From positions 2,208,920-2,272,919 of the forward strand of contig NZ_LR593887.1 of the NCBI RefSeq assembly GCF_901538355.1: a DNA stretch of 64,000 nt, written 5' to 3'. Positions 25,880 through 34,855 of the stretch are shown here, piece after piece. The DNA is from Tuwongella immobilis (GTDB lineage: Bacteria > Planctomycetota > Planctomycetia > Gemmatales > Gemmataceae). A model generated the notes under the pieces. The model was not told where the DNA came from. It saw nothing but the letters and a program-made list of their open reading frames with translations, and ran no database searches. The position numbers and the translations under genes are program-made. The first letter of the stretch is position 1, and each line of letters opens with the position of its first letter.

Positions 25880-26698
25880 TCACGCGGCGGCGTTTTCCCG
25901 ATCATCGCGGGCTTCGTGGAACGAGTGGCAGACACCCCGCCGGGTGGTGCGAATGAATTGCAGCAATTCCGCGATCACGTCCACAAGTCCGTATTCGGCT
26001 TCGAGTTGCGGAATCACCAAATTCCAAGGCGTCTTCGAGCGATATAGCACGCGATACGCATGTTTGATCGCCTGAATTTGCTGCTGGGAAAATTGACTTC
26101 GTCGCAGCCCCACCAGATTGATGCCGGTCACTTGGCTGATGCGTTGAACGATCATAAACGGCGGCACGTCTTTGCTGGCCGAGGTGGTTCCGGAGACCAG
26201 CGAAAGCCGACCGACGCGGCACCATTGATGCACCGCCGAATTCCCGGACACCATCGAGCGATCTGCCATGAGCACATGTCCGCCCAGGCAGGCATTATTG
26301 ATCAGGTAGCAGTGATTGCCGACTTCGCAATCGTGGGCCACGTGAGCGTTGGCCATGAAATAGTTGTGATCGCCGACCTTGGTGACACCCGTTCCGGCAT
26401 GCGAACCGCGGTGAATCGTGACATGCTCGCGGAAGATGTTGTGATTGCCGACAATCGTGCTCGTCGGCTCATTCTGATAGCCGGCGTGCTGCGGTTTGCC
26501 ACCAATCACGGTGCCGGTGCCAATGTCGTTGCCTTCGCCGATGGTCAGCGGGCCGATCAGATGCGTGAACGGTCGGAGAATGGTTCCGGTGCCGACTTGG
26601 ACTGGCCCCTCGATGACCACATATGGCCCAACCTCAACGCCATCCGCGAGTTGGGCTTCGGAGCTAATCACCGCCGTGGGATGGATGCGCGAGGCCAT
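25880..26698 (-). CDS. lpxA: acyl-ACP--UDP-N-acetylglucosamine O-acyltransferase
   Basis: A 272-aa LpxA. The first 190 residues form hexapeptide repeats of a left-handed beta-helix (IHPTAVISSEAQLADGVEVG...), with the catalytic-His region NAHVAHDCEVGNHC and family-typical IGGKPQ, IFREHVTIHRG and NLVGLRR; the C-terminal helical domain follows. It adds the first acyl chain to UDP-GlcNAc in lipid A synthesis in the cytoplasm. Other lpx genes are not adjacent, but an msbA-type lipid A exporter is encoded at 38907-40940. Its presence supports an outer membrane with lipid A. Confidence 0.93.
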   Translation of the reverse strand: MASRIHPTAVISSEAQLADGVEVGPYVVIEGPVQVGTGTILRPFTHLIGPLTIGEGNDIGTGTVIGGKPQHAGYQNEPTSTIVGNHNIFREHVTIHRGSHAGTGVTKVGDHNYFMANAHVAHDCEVGNHCYLINNACLGGHVLMADRSMVSGNSAVHQWCRVGRLSLVSGTTSASKDVPPFMIVQRISQVTGINLVGLRRSQFSQQQIQAIKHAYRVLYRSKTPWNLVIPQLEAEYGLVDVIAELLQFIRTTRRGVCHSFHEARDDRENAAA

Positions 26699-26857
26699 GA
26701 GAGTCCTTTCCGGCGTTTCCGGGCAATCCGTTGCGAGAAGTTCGTGACAATTGCTCTTATCGCATTTTCGAGGATGCTGCTAGCCCAGATTAGTGGACGG
26801 TGCCGGGGCGGTGGGGTAGGATGGTGCCGGTTTCGCTCGTCCGCTGGAGACTCTCCC

Positions 26858-28231
26858 ATGATCCGAAGATTGAGCTATTTGGCGATGCTGGCCGCCGTGT
26901 TGGGAATTGCCCCATCGGTGCTGGCGGCGAAGAATGTCGTGCTGCTCATTGCCGACGATCTTGGCATCGAGCAAGTGGGATGCTACGGAAATCCGATTAT
27001 TCGCACACCGAATTTGGATGCGCTCGCCAAGTCGGGGGCGCGATTCACCCAGGCGTTCAGCTCCGTCGCGTCGTGCAGTCCCAGTCGTGGATCGCTGCTG
27101 ACCGGATTGCCCACGCATCAATGTGGGCAGTATGGGCTGGCGCACGCAGCGCATCATTCGCAAAGTTTCGACAATGTGGCGAGTTTGCCCGGATTGCTCG
27201 GCAAAGCTGGGTATGCCACTGGAGTGATTGCCAAATTGCATGTCGGACCAAAGGCGGTCTACCCGTTCGATGCGGAACTCGGGCCAGGTGCCGGTCGCAA
27301 TCCGACGGCCATCGAGCGCTTCACGAAGCAATTTTTGCAGCAAGCCGGAGACAAGCCGTTTTTCCTGCTGGTGGGTTACACCGATCCGCATCGAGACGCC
27401 AAAGGCTTTGCCAACAAAGACTATCCGGATGCCCAGCCGATTGTCTACGATCCCAAAGAGGTGATTGTTCCTGCGCATTTGCCGGATCGACCGGAAGTGC
27501 GGCAAGAACTGGCGGAATACTATCAGAGTGTCAGTCGGTTGGATGATGGTGTGGGCCGCGTGCTGAAGGCGATTCAGTCGGCGGGCAAGGCCGATGAGAC
27601 GCTGGTGATTTTCCTCAGCGACAATGGCATTCCGTTCCCCGGAGCGAAGACCACGCTATACGATGCCGGCGTGCATCTGCCGTTGCTGATTCGTGCGCCC
27701 GGCAAGGGGAAGCCCGAGGTGGTCAACCCATCGCTAGTGAGTTTCTTGGATGTCGCGCCAACGATTCTCGATTGGGCCGGTGTCCCCGCACCGAAGGCGA
27801 TGCTTGGCAAGTCGTTACTGCCGCTGTTGGATGGCAGCGCTCCCGCCGATCGTACCGCGGTCTATGGGTCGCATCAATATCATGAAGTGACAATGTATTA
27901 CCCCATGCGAATGATTCGCACCCGCAAATTCAAACTGCTGGTGAATCTGGCGCATCCGTTGGAATATCCTTCAGCGGGGGATCTGTTCGATTCACCGACC
28001 TGGCAGGGGATTTTGGAACGCAAAGACACTCAACTGGGGCGGCGTTCGCTGGCGACATTTTTGCATCGGCCAATGCTGGAGTTGTACGATGTGCAGGCCG
28101 ACCCCAACGAACTGAAAAATCTGGCGGCCGATCCGGCGTATGCCTCGACCGTGCAAGAACTTCGGGCACAATTGCGCGAGTGGCAGAAACTCACCAAAGA
28201 TCCCTGGCTGGTGAAAGATCGCCACGAATAA
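26858..28231 (+). CDS. exported sulfatase
   Basis: A 457-aa arylsulfatase-superfamily enzyme with a signal peptide ending near residue 22 (VLAAKN). Metal ligands are in LLIADDLG, and the formylglycine site is Cys73 in CSPSR (73-77) followed by GSLLTG. The order of motifs (KLHVGP, GYTDPHRD, FLSDNG) resembles heparan N-sulfatase/SGSH-type members. It needs a formylglycine-generating enzyme from elsewhere. Sulfatases are numerous in planctomycetes and release sulfate from polysaccharides. Start at ATG 26858; the long upstream open frame is the shadow of lpxA. Confidence 0.92.
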   Translation: MIRRLSYLAMLAAVLGIAPSVLAAKNVVLLIADDLGIEQVGCYGNPIIRTPNLDALAKSGARFTQAFSSVASCSPSRGSLLTGLPTHQCGQYGLAHAAHHSQSFDNVASLPGLLGKAGYATGVIAKLHVGPKAVYPFDAELGPGAGRNPTAIERFTKQFLQQAGDKPFFLLVGYTDPHRDAKGFANKDYPDAQPIVYDPKEVIVPAHLPDRPEVRQELAEYYQSVSRLDDGVGRVLKAIQSAGKADETLVIFLSDNGIPFPGAKTTLYDAGVHLPLLIRAPGKGKPEVVNPSLVSFLDVAPTILDWAGVPAPKAMLGKSLLPLLDGSAPADRTAVYGSHQYHEVTMYYPMRMIRTRKFKLLVNLAHPLEYPSAGDLFDSPTWQGILERKDTQLGRRSLATFLHRPMLELYDVQADPNELKNLAADPAYASTVQELRAQLREWQKLTKDPWLVKDRHE

Positions 28232-28253
28232 TCCGCGCCAGCGTTCCCGAGAA

Positions 28254-28282
28254 TTGGACAGTTGCGAGCGTGGGAATACAAT
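28254..28282 (+). promoter_or_regulatory. candidate sigma-70 promoter of the gcv cluster
   Basis: TTGGAC (28254-28259) and TACAAT (28277-28282) with a 17-nt spacer; both hexamers match consensus at most positions. Transcription would start near 28289, about 45 nt before gcvT, leaving no room for a glycine riboswitch. Confidence 0.6.
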
Positions 28283-28333
28283 TGCGGTGACGTGGTTGAC
28301 TCACGCTTGCATTCGTCTTGGCCAGGGATGTTT

Positions 28334-29416
28334 ATGTCGAACTTGCGGACGCCGCTCTACGATTGGCACGTTGCCCACAAAGGCCGCATGGTTCCGTTTG
28401 GTGGGTGGGATATGCCCGTGCAATATTCGAGCATTCTCACCGAGCATCTGGCGGTTCGCAACCGGTGCGGCTGGTTCGACATTTCGCACATGGCCCGCAT
28501 CATGCTCAAAGGGCCAGACGCCGAGGCACTCATTCAACTCATTTGGACCGGCGATGCCAGCGCGTTGGCCCCCGGTCGCGTTCGCTATGGCCTGGTCTGC
28601 AACGAACAGGGCGGCATTCTCGACGATATTCTCGTCACGCGCTTCCCAGACGAATGGCTGCTGGTCGTGAATGCCTCGAATCGGCAGAAAATTCTCGCGT
28701 GGCTGCAATTTCATGCCGAAGGAAAATCCGTCACCATCACCGATCACACCCTGGAATGGGCGATGATCGCCGTGCAGGGGCCAACCGCCTCGCTGCATGT
28801 GCCAAGCTGGATGAACGAATTCAGCCGGATGAAATATTACACCGCCGCCGTCACCACTGGCAGCGACGGGCCCGAAATCATCAGCCGAACCGGCTACACC
28901 GGCGAAGATGGCTTTGAATATATCGCTAGCCCCGCCAAGGTGCTTGCGCTGATCGAGCGACTCAGCAGCGGAGACAATCCCGTGGTGCCCTGCGGGTTGG
29001 GCTGCCGCGATACCTTGCGACTCGAAGCCGCCATGCCGCTGTATGGCCACGAGTTGAACGAGAGCATCGACCCGATTACCGCCGGACTCGCGTGGGCGGT
29101 GAAGCTGCAAAAGCCGGATTTTGTCGGCAAAGCAGCGCTCGTGGCAAAATTGGCAGATTCGGCACGATTGCACCGAGTCGGCCTGGAATTGGAAGGACGT
29201 CGCGCGGCTCGAGAAGGGGCCCGCGTGTTGCAAAATGGCGTGGAGATCGGTTCGGTTACCAGCGGGTCATTTGCACCCACGCTGGAAAAGTCGATCGCCA
29301 TGGCGTATGTGCCGAGCAGTGCCGCCGACTTGGGCACCTCGGTGGATGTCGACATTCGCGGCACGATCACCCCAGCGAAGGTGGTGGCGTTGCCGTTCTA
29401 TCAACGCGGTCGCTAA
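28334..29416 (+). CDS. gcvT: glycine cleavage system T protein (aminomethyltransferase)
   Basis: A 360-aa GcvT. N-terminal RTPLYDWHVAHKGRMVPFGGWDMP is diagnostic, with DISHMAR for folate/catalysis, SRTGYTGEDGFEY in the middle, DTLRLEAAMPLYGHEL and the C-terminal ITSGSFAPTLEKSIAMAYV-like segment. It takes the aminomethyl group from lipoyl-GcvH to tetrahydrofolate, releasing ammonia. I prefer ATG 28334 (AGGG 6 nt upstream) to the in-frame ATG 28328. First gene of the gcv cluster, 26 nt ahead of gcvH. Confidence 0.95.
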   Translation: MSNLRTPLYDWHVAHKGRMVPFGGWDMPVQYSSILTEHLAVRNRCGWFDISHMARIMLKGPDAEALIQLIWTGDASALAPGRVRYGLVCNEQGGILDDILVTRFPDEWLLVVNASNRQKILAWLQFHAEGKSVTITDHTLEWAMIAVQGPTASLHVPSWMNEFSRMKYYTAAVTTGSDGPEIISRTGYTGEDGFEYIASPAKVLALIERLSSGDNPVVPCGLGCRDTLRLEAAMPLYGHELNESIDPITAGLAWAVKLQKPDFVGKAALVAKLADSARLHRVGLELEGRRAAREGARVLQNGVEIGSVTSGSFAPTLEKSIAMAYVPSSAADLGTSVDVDIRGTITPAKVVALPFYQRGR

Positions 29417-29442
29417 CCAGCGTCGTCGGAGGACGGAGTTCG

Positions 29443-29829
29443 ATGTATCCTGAATCGCTTCGGTATACCACCAGCCACGAATGGTGCCGGGCTGAAGGTT
29501 CAATCTGCACGGTGGGCATCACCCAATACGCGGTCGATCAATTGACCGACGTGACCAACCTGCAATTGCCCAAAGTCGGTGCTAAACTGACCGCTGGCAA
29601 GCCGTTTGGCGAAATCGAATCGGTGAAGGCCGTCTTCGATCTCAATAGCCCGATCACCGGCGAAGTCGTGGAAGTGCATACCGCGTTGAGCAACGACTTG
29701 GCCCAGATCAACAGCAGCCCGTACGAGGGCGGTTGGATGCTGAAAGTGAAGCTCGCCGATGGCGCATCGCTCGATCATCTGCTGACCGCTGCCCAGTACA
29801 CCGAACAAATCGCCGCCGAAGGACATTGA
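29443..29829 (+). CDS. gcvH: glycine cleavage system H protein
   Basis: A 128-aa lipoyl carrier. The lipoylation site is Lys62 in GEIESVKAVFDL, preceded by YTTSHEW and the conserved VGITQYA. GcvH shuttles the aminomethyl group between GcvPA/PB, GcvT and the L protein. Its lipoate may come from the octanoyltransferase encoded at the end of this cluster. RBS GGAGGACGGAG precedes ATG 29443. Confidence 0.96.
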   Translation: MYPESLRYTTSHEWCRAEGSICTVGITQYAVDQLTDVTNLQLPKVGAKLTAGKPFGEIESVKAVFDLNSPITGEVVEVHTALSNDLAQINSSPYEGGWMLKVKLADGASLDHLLTAAQYTEQIAAEGH

Positions 29830-29912
29830 TCCGCTCGACGGATGGCCCCGCCGCTCGCGGGGAAACGGACCGCCTCTCTTTGAAACCCCACTGATCTTTG
29901 TTTCACTGACAC

Positions 29913-29987
29913 GCACACAATTGCGTGGAATCCCATCCGGTTGTCGCCGGTGTGGTACTCCACGCAATTGCTGTGCTTTATTTTTTT
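29913..29987 (+). promoter_or_regulatory. hairpin plus T-tract (attenuator/terminator) in the gcvPA leader
   Basis: A 17-bp stem with one bulged C (29913-29929 with 29959-29976) encloses a 29-nt loop that itself can pair CCGG with CCGG. It is followed directly by TTTATTTTTTT (29977-29987), then 3 nt later by the gcvPA RBS AGGAG. This has the form of an intrinsic terminator inside the cluster. It could end the gcvT-gcvH transcript or work as an attenuator. No glycine-aptamer consensus was recognised upstream. Confidence 0.6.
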
Positions 29988-30002
29988 GGCAGGAGTTTGC
30001 TC

Positions 30003-31373
30003 GTGTCGTATCTGTTGAATACGCCCGAAGATAAAGACGCGATGTTGGCCTCCATCGGGGTCAAAAGCATCGAGGAATTGTTCGCACCGATTCCCGCCGA
30101 ATTGCGGATGCATCGGCCGCTGAACATTCCCCCCGCCATGACGGAAATCGAACTGACATCTCACCTTGCGGCACTGGCCGATCGCAATCAGGCCGCCGGC
30201 TCGGCAATCTGCTTCCTGGGCGGTGGTGCCTACGATCACTTCATTCCGTCGGTGGTCGATGCCATCTCCGGTCGAAGCGAATACTACACCGCCTACACCC
30301 CGTATCAGGCCGAAGCCAGCCAGGGGAGCTTGCAGGCCTTCTACGAATATCAGACGATGATGGCCAACCTGACCGGGTTGGAAGTCTCGAACGCCTCGCT
30401 GTACGAAGGCGGGTCCGCCGTCGCGGAAGCGGTGCTGATGGCCACCAACTTGGTCGAGGGCCGCAAGAAAGTGCTGATCGCTGGGAGCGTCCATCCCGAA
30501 TACCGCAAAACGCTGCAAACCTATGCTGCGACGCTGGATATGACCGTGCAGACGCTGCCGACCCCGGAAGGATTCCTCAATCCCGACGATCTGAAGGCGG
30601 CCATCGATTCGCAAACGGCTTGCGTGGTTTTGCAGCATCCGAATTTCTTTGGCACGCTGGAAGAAGCCCGCACCATCGGCGAAATCACCAAGGCAGCCGG
30701 GGCGATTTTCATCGTCAGTTTCGACCCCATCAGTCTGGGATTGCTAGAACGACCCGGCGATTACGGGGCCGACATCGCCATTGCCGAAGGGCAAAGCCTG
30801 GGCACCCCACTGGGCTACGGCGGGCCGTATCTGGGCATCATGACCTGCCGAAACGAATACGTGCGGAAGATTCCGGGACGATTGGTCGGTCAGACGGTCG
30901 ATCGCACGGGCAAACGCTGCTGGGTGCTGACGCTGCAAACACGGGAACAGCACATCCGCCGCGACAAGGCCACCAGCAACATCTGCACCAATCAAGGTCT
31001 GTTCGCCCTGCGAGCGGCGATTTATCTGACCGCCCTGGGACCACAAGGGCTGAAGGAAACCGCCGAACTCTGCCTGCGCAAAGCGACCTACGCGGCACGC
31101 CAATTGACGGCGATTCCGGGCATCAGCCTGCGATTCAATCGTCCGTTCTTCAAGGAATTCTCGATCCGCGTGCCGGCCAAGGTGGAGCCGCTGCTCATCA
31201 CCCTGCGCGAACAAGGCTATCTCGCGGGGCTGAATCTGGGCCGCTGGTACCCGAATCTGACGGACAGCATCAGCGTCGCCGTCACCGAAAAACGCACCAA
31301 GGCCGACATTGACGGTCTAGCACAAGCGATCAAGCATCGATTGGAATCCGGAGCACTCGCCGCCAGCTTGTGA
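30003..31373 (+). CDS. gcvPA: glycine dehydrogenase (aminomethyl-transferring) subunit 1
   Basis: A 456-aa alpha subunit of the two-part P protein. Features: FLGGGAYDHFIPSVVDAI near residue 75, YYTAYTPYQAEASQGSLQ, FYEYQTMM, LYEGGSAVAEA, and TREQHIRRDKATSNICTNQ. With GcvPB it decarboxylates glycine on PLP and loads the aminomethyl group on GcvH. The start is GTG 30003 with AGGAG 7 nt upstream; the frame is open to 29925 through the leader hairpin, which I regard as non-coding. Normal length for the family. Confidence 0.95.
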   Translation: MSYLLNTPEDKDAMLASIGVKSIEELFAPIPAELRMHRPLNIPPAMTEIELTSHLAALADRNQAAGSAICFLGGGAYDHFIPSVVDAISGRSEYYTAYTPYQAEASQGSLQAFYEYQTMMANLTGLEVSNASLYEGGSAVAEAVLMATNLVEGRKKVLIAGSVHPEYRKTLQTYAATLDMTVQTLPTPEGFLNPDDLKAAIDSQTACVVLQHPNFFGTLEEARTIGEITKAAGAIFIVSFDPISLGLLERPGDYGADIAIAEGQSLGTPLGYGGPYLGIMTCRNEYVRKIPGRLVGQTVDRTGKRCWVLTLQTREQHIRRDKATSNICTNQGLFALRAAIYLTALGPQGLKETAELCLRKATYAARQLTAIPGISLRFNRPFFKEFSIRVPAKVEPLLITLREQGYLAGLNLGRWYPNLTDSISVAVTEKRTKADIDGLAQAIKHRLESGALAASL

Positions 31374-31396
31374 TCCGCTCACGCAGGAGTCGTTCG

Positions 31397-32209
31397 ATGG
31401 CTGGCCCGTTTCCCGGCATGGACCCCTGGCTGGAGGCTCGCGGCATCTTTCCGGGTGTGCATCATTCGTTGATTGCTCATTTGAAAAGTTGCCTGAATGC
31501 GAGCTTGCCATCGGGATTTGTTGCGGAAATCGCCAACTCCGTCTGGATCGGAATGCCCGAACCGCGTGCGGTTCAACCGGATGTGAGCATTTTGCAATGG
31601 AAATCGCCGCCCGTTCCACCGGCCATGCCGGGAACCGCGACACCGATCTCCATGCTGGTGCCACTGGAAGAATTGCAAGCGAGTCAGGAACTGACCGATT
31701 GGAGCATCGAAATCTTCGAGCAGGAGACTGAGCCACGCCTGGTGACATCGATCGAACTGCTGAGCCGCAAAAACAAGCAACTCGGCGAATTTGCCCGAGA
31801 AGCGTACCGTCGGAAACAATGGCAATTGTGGGAACGCGGTGTGAACATCGTCGAAATCGACCTGCTCCGCTTCGGCCGACACTCGACATTGCTTCCTCGC
31901 GAGCGTCTGGAGGCGATTCGCCGGGATGCCGTGTATCACGTCTCGGTGGCCGATGCCGAGATGCGCGGTCGATTCGATGTTTACGCAATCGGCCAGCGCG
32001 ATCCGCTGCCGGAAATCGCGATTCCGCTGACTCGCCAAGTCGGCACCGTCTCGATTCCGCTGCAATCCGCACTCGATTGGGTCTACGACGACGGCCGATA
32101 CGCCAGCCGAATCAACTACCGCCAGCCGTGCGATCCGCCGTTGAACGCGGAACACACAAGCTGGGCGGAGGCGGTCATCGCTGGATGGCAGCCCGAAATT
32201 GGAACCTGA
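31397..32209 (+). CDS. DUF4058 family protein inside the gcv cluster
   Basis: A 270-aa protein with the family opening AGPFPGMDPWLEARGIFPGVHHSLI, the WIGMPEPRAVQPDVSIL segment and VTSIELLSRKNKQ, as in DUF4058 proteins of cyanobacteria and planctomycetes. The middle (ELLS.KNK, VEIDLLR) has the look of a PD-(D/E)XK-like or Uma2-like core, but this is only an impression. ATG 31397 has GCAGGAGT upstream. It sits between gcvPA and gcvPB, spaced by 23 and 16 nt, so it is almost certainly cotranscribed. Function unknown. Confidence 0.85.
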   Translation: MAGPFPGMDPWLEARGIFPGVHHSLIAHLKSCLNASLPSGFVAEIANSVWIGMPEPRAVQPDVSILQWKSPPVPPAMPGTATPISMLVPLEELQASQELTDWSIEIFEQETEPRLVTSIELLSRKNKQLGEFAREAYRRKQWQLWERGVNIVEIDLLRFGRHSTLLPRERLEAIRRDAVYHVSVADAEMRGRFDVYAIGQRDPLPEIAIPLTRQVGTVSIPLQSALDWVYDDGRYASRINYRQPCDPPLNAEHTSWAEAVIAGWQPEIGT

Positions 32210-32225
32210 TAACCCCGGTGATGGG

Positions 32226-33698
32226 ATGAATAATACACAATCGACTGAACTGATTTACGAAATTTCGAAGCCCGGTCGGCGAGCGCATCGTCTGCCGCCG
32301 TGCGATGTCCCGGTCACGGAGCCAGTCGATCAACTGGTGCCGCCGCAATATCTGGCCAAGAACGCGCCGCCGCTCCCGGAAGTGGCCGAAATCGATCTGG
32401 TGCGGCATTTCAACAATTTATCGACTCGGAATATGTCGATCGACACGAACTTCTATCCCTTGGGTTCGTGTACGATGAAGTACAATCCGAAGCGACACGA
32501 GCGAATCGCGGCGATGCCGGGACTCGCCGGCTTGCACCCGCTGCAAGATGATGACACGGTGCAGGGCATGCTCGAAATTCTCTTCGAGATGCAGGAGTTT
32601 CTGACCGAAATCTCCGGGTTGCCGGCGATCTCGCTGCAACCGGCGGCTGGGGCGCATGGCGAGTTGACCGCGCTGTATGTGGCGGCGGCCTACTTCCGCG
32701 ACATCGGGCAGACCCAGCGGAAGCGCGTGCTGGTGCCGGATAGCGCTCACGGGACCAACCCGGCGAGTGCGGTGCTGGCGGGCTTTGAAGTGGTCACCGT
32801 CAAGAGCGATAGTCGTGGGTTGGTCGATCTGAATGATCTGAAATCGAAGATCGACGATCGCGCTGCGGTGTTCATGATTACCAACCCCAACACGCTGGGG
32901 TTGTTTGAATCGCAGATTCGCACGATCACCGATCTGATGCACGAAGCGGGCGGCTTGGTGTATCTCGATGGTGCGAATATGAATGCGATCCTCGGCATCA
33001 CCCGACCCGGCGACTTCGGGGCGGATATGCAGCATTACAACGTGCATAAGACCTTTACCGGGCCGCACGGCGGTGGTGGGCCGGGGTCGGGGCCGATCAC
33101 GGTGCGGGATTTCCTGGCGCCGTACCTGCCCACGCCGATTGTCGTGAAGGAAGGCGACCGCTTCCGACTCGATTTCAACCGTCCCAAGAGCATTGGCCGC
33201 GTGCGGAGCTTCTTTGGCAACGTCGGCATTCTGCTTCGCGGATACTGCTACATTCGCACGTTGGGGCCGGATGGTCTGAAGGCGGTGAGTGAAAATGCCG
33301 TGCTCAACGCGAACTATCTGCTGTCGCGGTTGAAGGATGTCTACGATGTGCCGCATGGCGATCGTTGCATGCACGAGTTCGTCGCCAGCGCTCGCAAACT
33401 GCGTCGAGAGAAGAAAATTTCGACGATGGACATTGCCAAGCGACTGCTCGATTTCGGCTACCATGCTCCGACGGTTTACTTCCCGTTGGTGGTGCCGGAA
33501 GCGATGATGATCGAGCCGACCGAAACCGAGAGCAAAGAAACGCTCGATGCGTTTGCGGATACGCTGATTCGGATTGCGAGCGAGGAAGCCGATTTCCTGC
33601 ATGCCGCGCCGCATACGATGATTATCAGTCGCCCTGATGAAGTGAAGGCCGCCCGCGAGCCGGTGTTGGCCTGGACCCCGCAATCGGCAGGGAAGTAA
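32226..33698 (+). CDS. gcvPB: glycine dehydrogenase (aminomethyl-transferring) subunit 2
   Basis: A 490-aa beta subunit of the P protein. The PLP lysine lies in HYNVHKTFTGPHGGGGPGSGP (around residue 275; quoted in part), with FYPLGSCTMKYNP near the N-terminus, LQPAAGAHGE, DSAHGTNPASA, and MHEFVASA. ATG 32226 chosen; a TTG at 32199 would overlap the DUF4058 gene. Stop overlaps the next gene's ATG by one base (TAATG), so translation is coupled. Confidence 0.95.
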   Translation: MNNTQSTELIYEISKPGRRAHRLPPCDVPVTEPVDQLVPPQYLAKNAPPLPEVAEIDLVRHFNNLSTRNMSIDTNFYPLGSCTMKYNPKRHERIAAMPGLAGLHPLQDDDTVQGMLEILFEMQEFLTEISGLPAISLQPAAGAHGELTALYVAAAYFRDIGQTQRKRVLVPDSAHGTNPASAVLAGFEVVTVKSDSRGLVDLNDLKSKIDDRAAVFMITNPNTLGLFESQIRTITDLMHEAGGLVYLDGANMNAILGITRPGDFGADMQHYNVHKTFTGPHGGGGPGSGPITVRDFLAPYLPTPIVVKEGDRFRLDFNRPKSIGRVRSFFGNVGILLRGYCYIRTLGPDGLKAVSENAVLNANYLLSRLKDVYDVPHGDRCMHEFVASARKLRREKKISTMDIAKRLLDFGYHAPTVYFPLVVPEAMMIEPTETESKETLDAFADTLIRIASEEADFLHAAPHTMIISRPDEVKAAREPVLAWTPQSAGK

Positions 33699-34381
33699 TG
33701 TCCAACGCTCGCCGCGATGTGCTGCTGATTCACGGAATGGGGCGATCCCCGATTTCCATGATGCTACTTGGCGCACGATTGCGGCGAGCGGGATACCGTC
33801 CGCATTACTTTGGCTATTGGGTGACAATTGAATCGTTCGATGCGATTGTCGCCCGTTTGGTCAAGCGACTGCGCCGCTTTGGCCCTCGACCCGTGGCGAT
33901 TGTGGCGCACTCGCTGGGCGGACTGCTCAGCCGAGTTGCGGTCGATCGCCTCCAAACCGAACGCGATCCAACGATTGTTCGCCTGATTCAACTGGGCACC
34001 CCGAATCAATCGCCCCGCATGGCCCGCTGGTTGAAACCTTGGTGGCTCTTCCACTGGGTTTTCGGCGATTGCGGCCGATTTCTGGCGACACCGGAACGGT
34101 ATGTCCAAATCCCCGCACCATCGTTACCGATTTTCATTGTTGCCGGTTCCATCGGGTGGTATGGTCGAATCTCCCCGTTTGGAGAGGAACCGAATGATGG
34201 TCTGGTCGCGGTCAGCGAAGCCGCGATTGCGAATGTCCCGATGGAAGTCCACCGGGCAACGCATTCCCTGATGTTGTTCAACCGCCACGTGATCCGCCGC
34301 GTTCAGCAGCTACTGGATGCGGATTTTCAGGGTGCCCATGCATGCCAACCCAGCTCGAACTCGCCATTCAAATCGCCGTGA
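33698..34381 (+). CDS. lipase-like alpha/beta hydrolase
   Basis: A 227-aa protein with LLIHGMGRSP as oxyanion motif and the lipase nucleophile elbow AHSLGG (about residue 70), followed by LGTPNQSP; late Asp (EEPNDGLVAV) and His (ATHSLML) complete the triad. This matches the short EstA/PGAP1-like group. It begins at the gcvPB stop and ends 40 nt inside the next gene. Role relative to glycine cleavage is unclear; it may simply ride on the operon. Confidence 0.8.
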   Translation: MSNARRDVLLIHGMGRSPISMMLLGARLRRAGYRPHYFGYWVTIESFDAIVARLVKRLRRFGPRPVAIVAHSLGGLLSRVAVDRLQTERDPTIVRLIQLGTPNQSPRMARWLKPWWLFHWVFGDCGRFLATPERYVQIPAPSLPIFIVAGSIGWYGRISPFGEEPNDGLVAVSEAAIANVPMEVHRATHSLMLFNRHVIRRVQQLLDADFQGAHACQPSSNSPFKSP

Positions 34382-34845
34382 AAGCCCATTGGGGCCAACT
34401 GGATTCCGACCATGAGCCGTATCTCACGCATCCGCTGCGAGTGATGGCGAAAGTGCAGGGCGAGATTGCCCAATGTGTGGCCGTCTTGCATGATGTCATT
34501 GAAGATACCACCGTGACCGCAAATGACCTCCGCAACGCCGGGCTTGCCGACGAGATTGTCGCCGGGGTGGAATGTGTGACCCATCCGAAATCGGAACCGT
34601 ATGCCGATTATGTGATTCGCTGCAAAGCGCACCCGATTGGTCGGCTCGTGAAACTGGCGGATTTGGAAGATAATTCCCGGATTGATCGCGCGCTGGTGCG
34701 GCCGGATAAAATCGAACGGGATTTCGCTCGACTGCATCGCTATCACCTCTCCTACAAATTTCTGAAGGATCAGTTGAGCGAAGCCGACTATCGCCGCTTA
34801 ATGGCCCAATACGGCGAACTGCCCCCGAAACCACGCGTGAGTTGA
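34342..34845 (+). CDS. HD-domain phosphohydrolase (small alarmone hydrolase-like)
   Basis: A 167-aa protein resembling the hydrolase half of SpoT/MESH1. Motifs in order: AVKAHWGQ, YLTHPLRVM (His), VLHDVIEDTT (HD and ED), and LVKLADLEDNSRI (D/N). No synthetase, TGS or ACT domain follows, so it would be a stand-alone (p)ppGpp 3'-pyrophosphohydrolase or a related nucleotide hydrolase. It overlaps the preceding lipase gene by 40 nt in another frame. Substrate is inferred from motifs. Confidence 0.8.
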   Translation: MPTQLELAIQIAVKAHWGQLDSDHEPYLTHPLRVMAKVQGEIAQCVAVLHDVIEDTTVTANDLRNAGLADEIVAGVECVTHPKSEPYADYVIRCKAHPIGRLVKLADLEDNSRIDRALVRPDKIERDFARLHRYHLSYKFLKDQLSEADYRRLMAQYGELPPKPRVS

Positions 34846-34855
34846 AAGGAACCCC

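Noticed and set aside
29830-30002. Glycine riboswitch upstream of gcvPA
   Set aside because: Context suggests one, but I could not match the aptamer core; only a hairpin with T-tract is visible. A covariance-model search would settle it.
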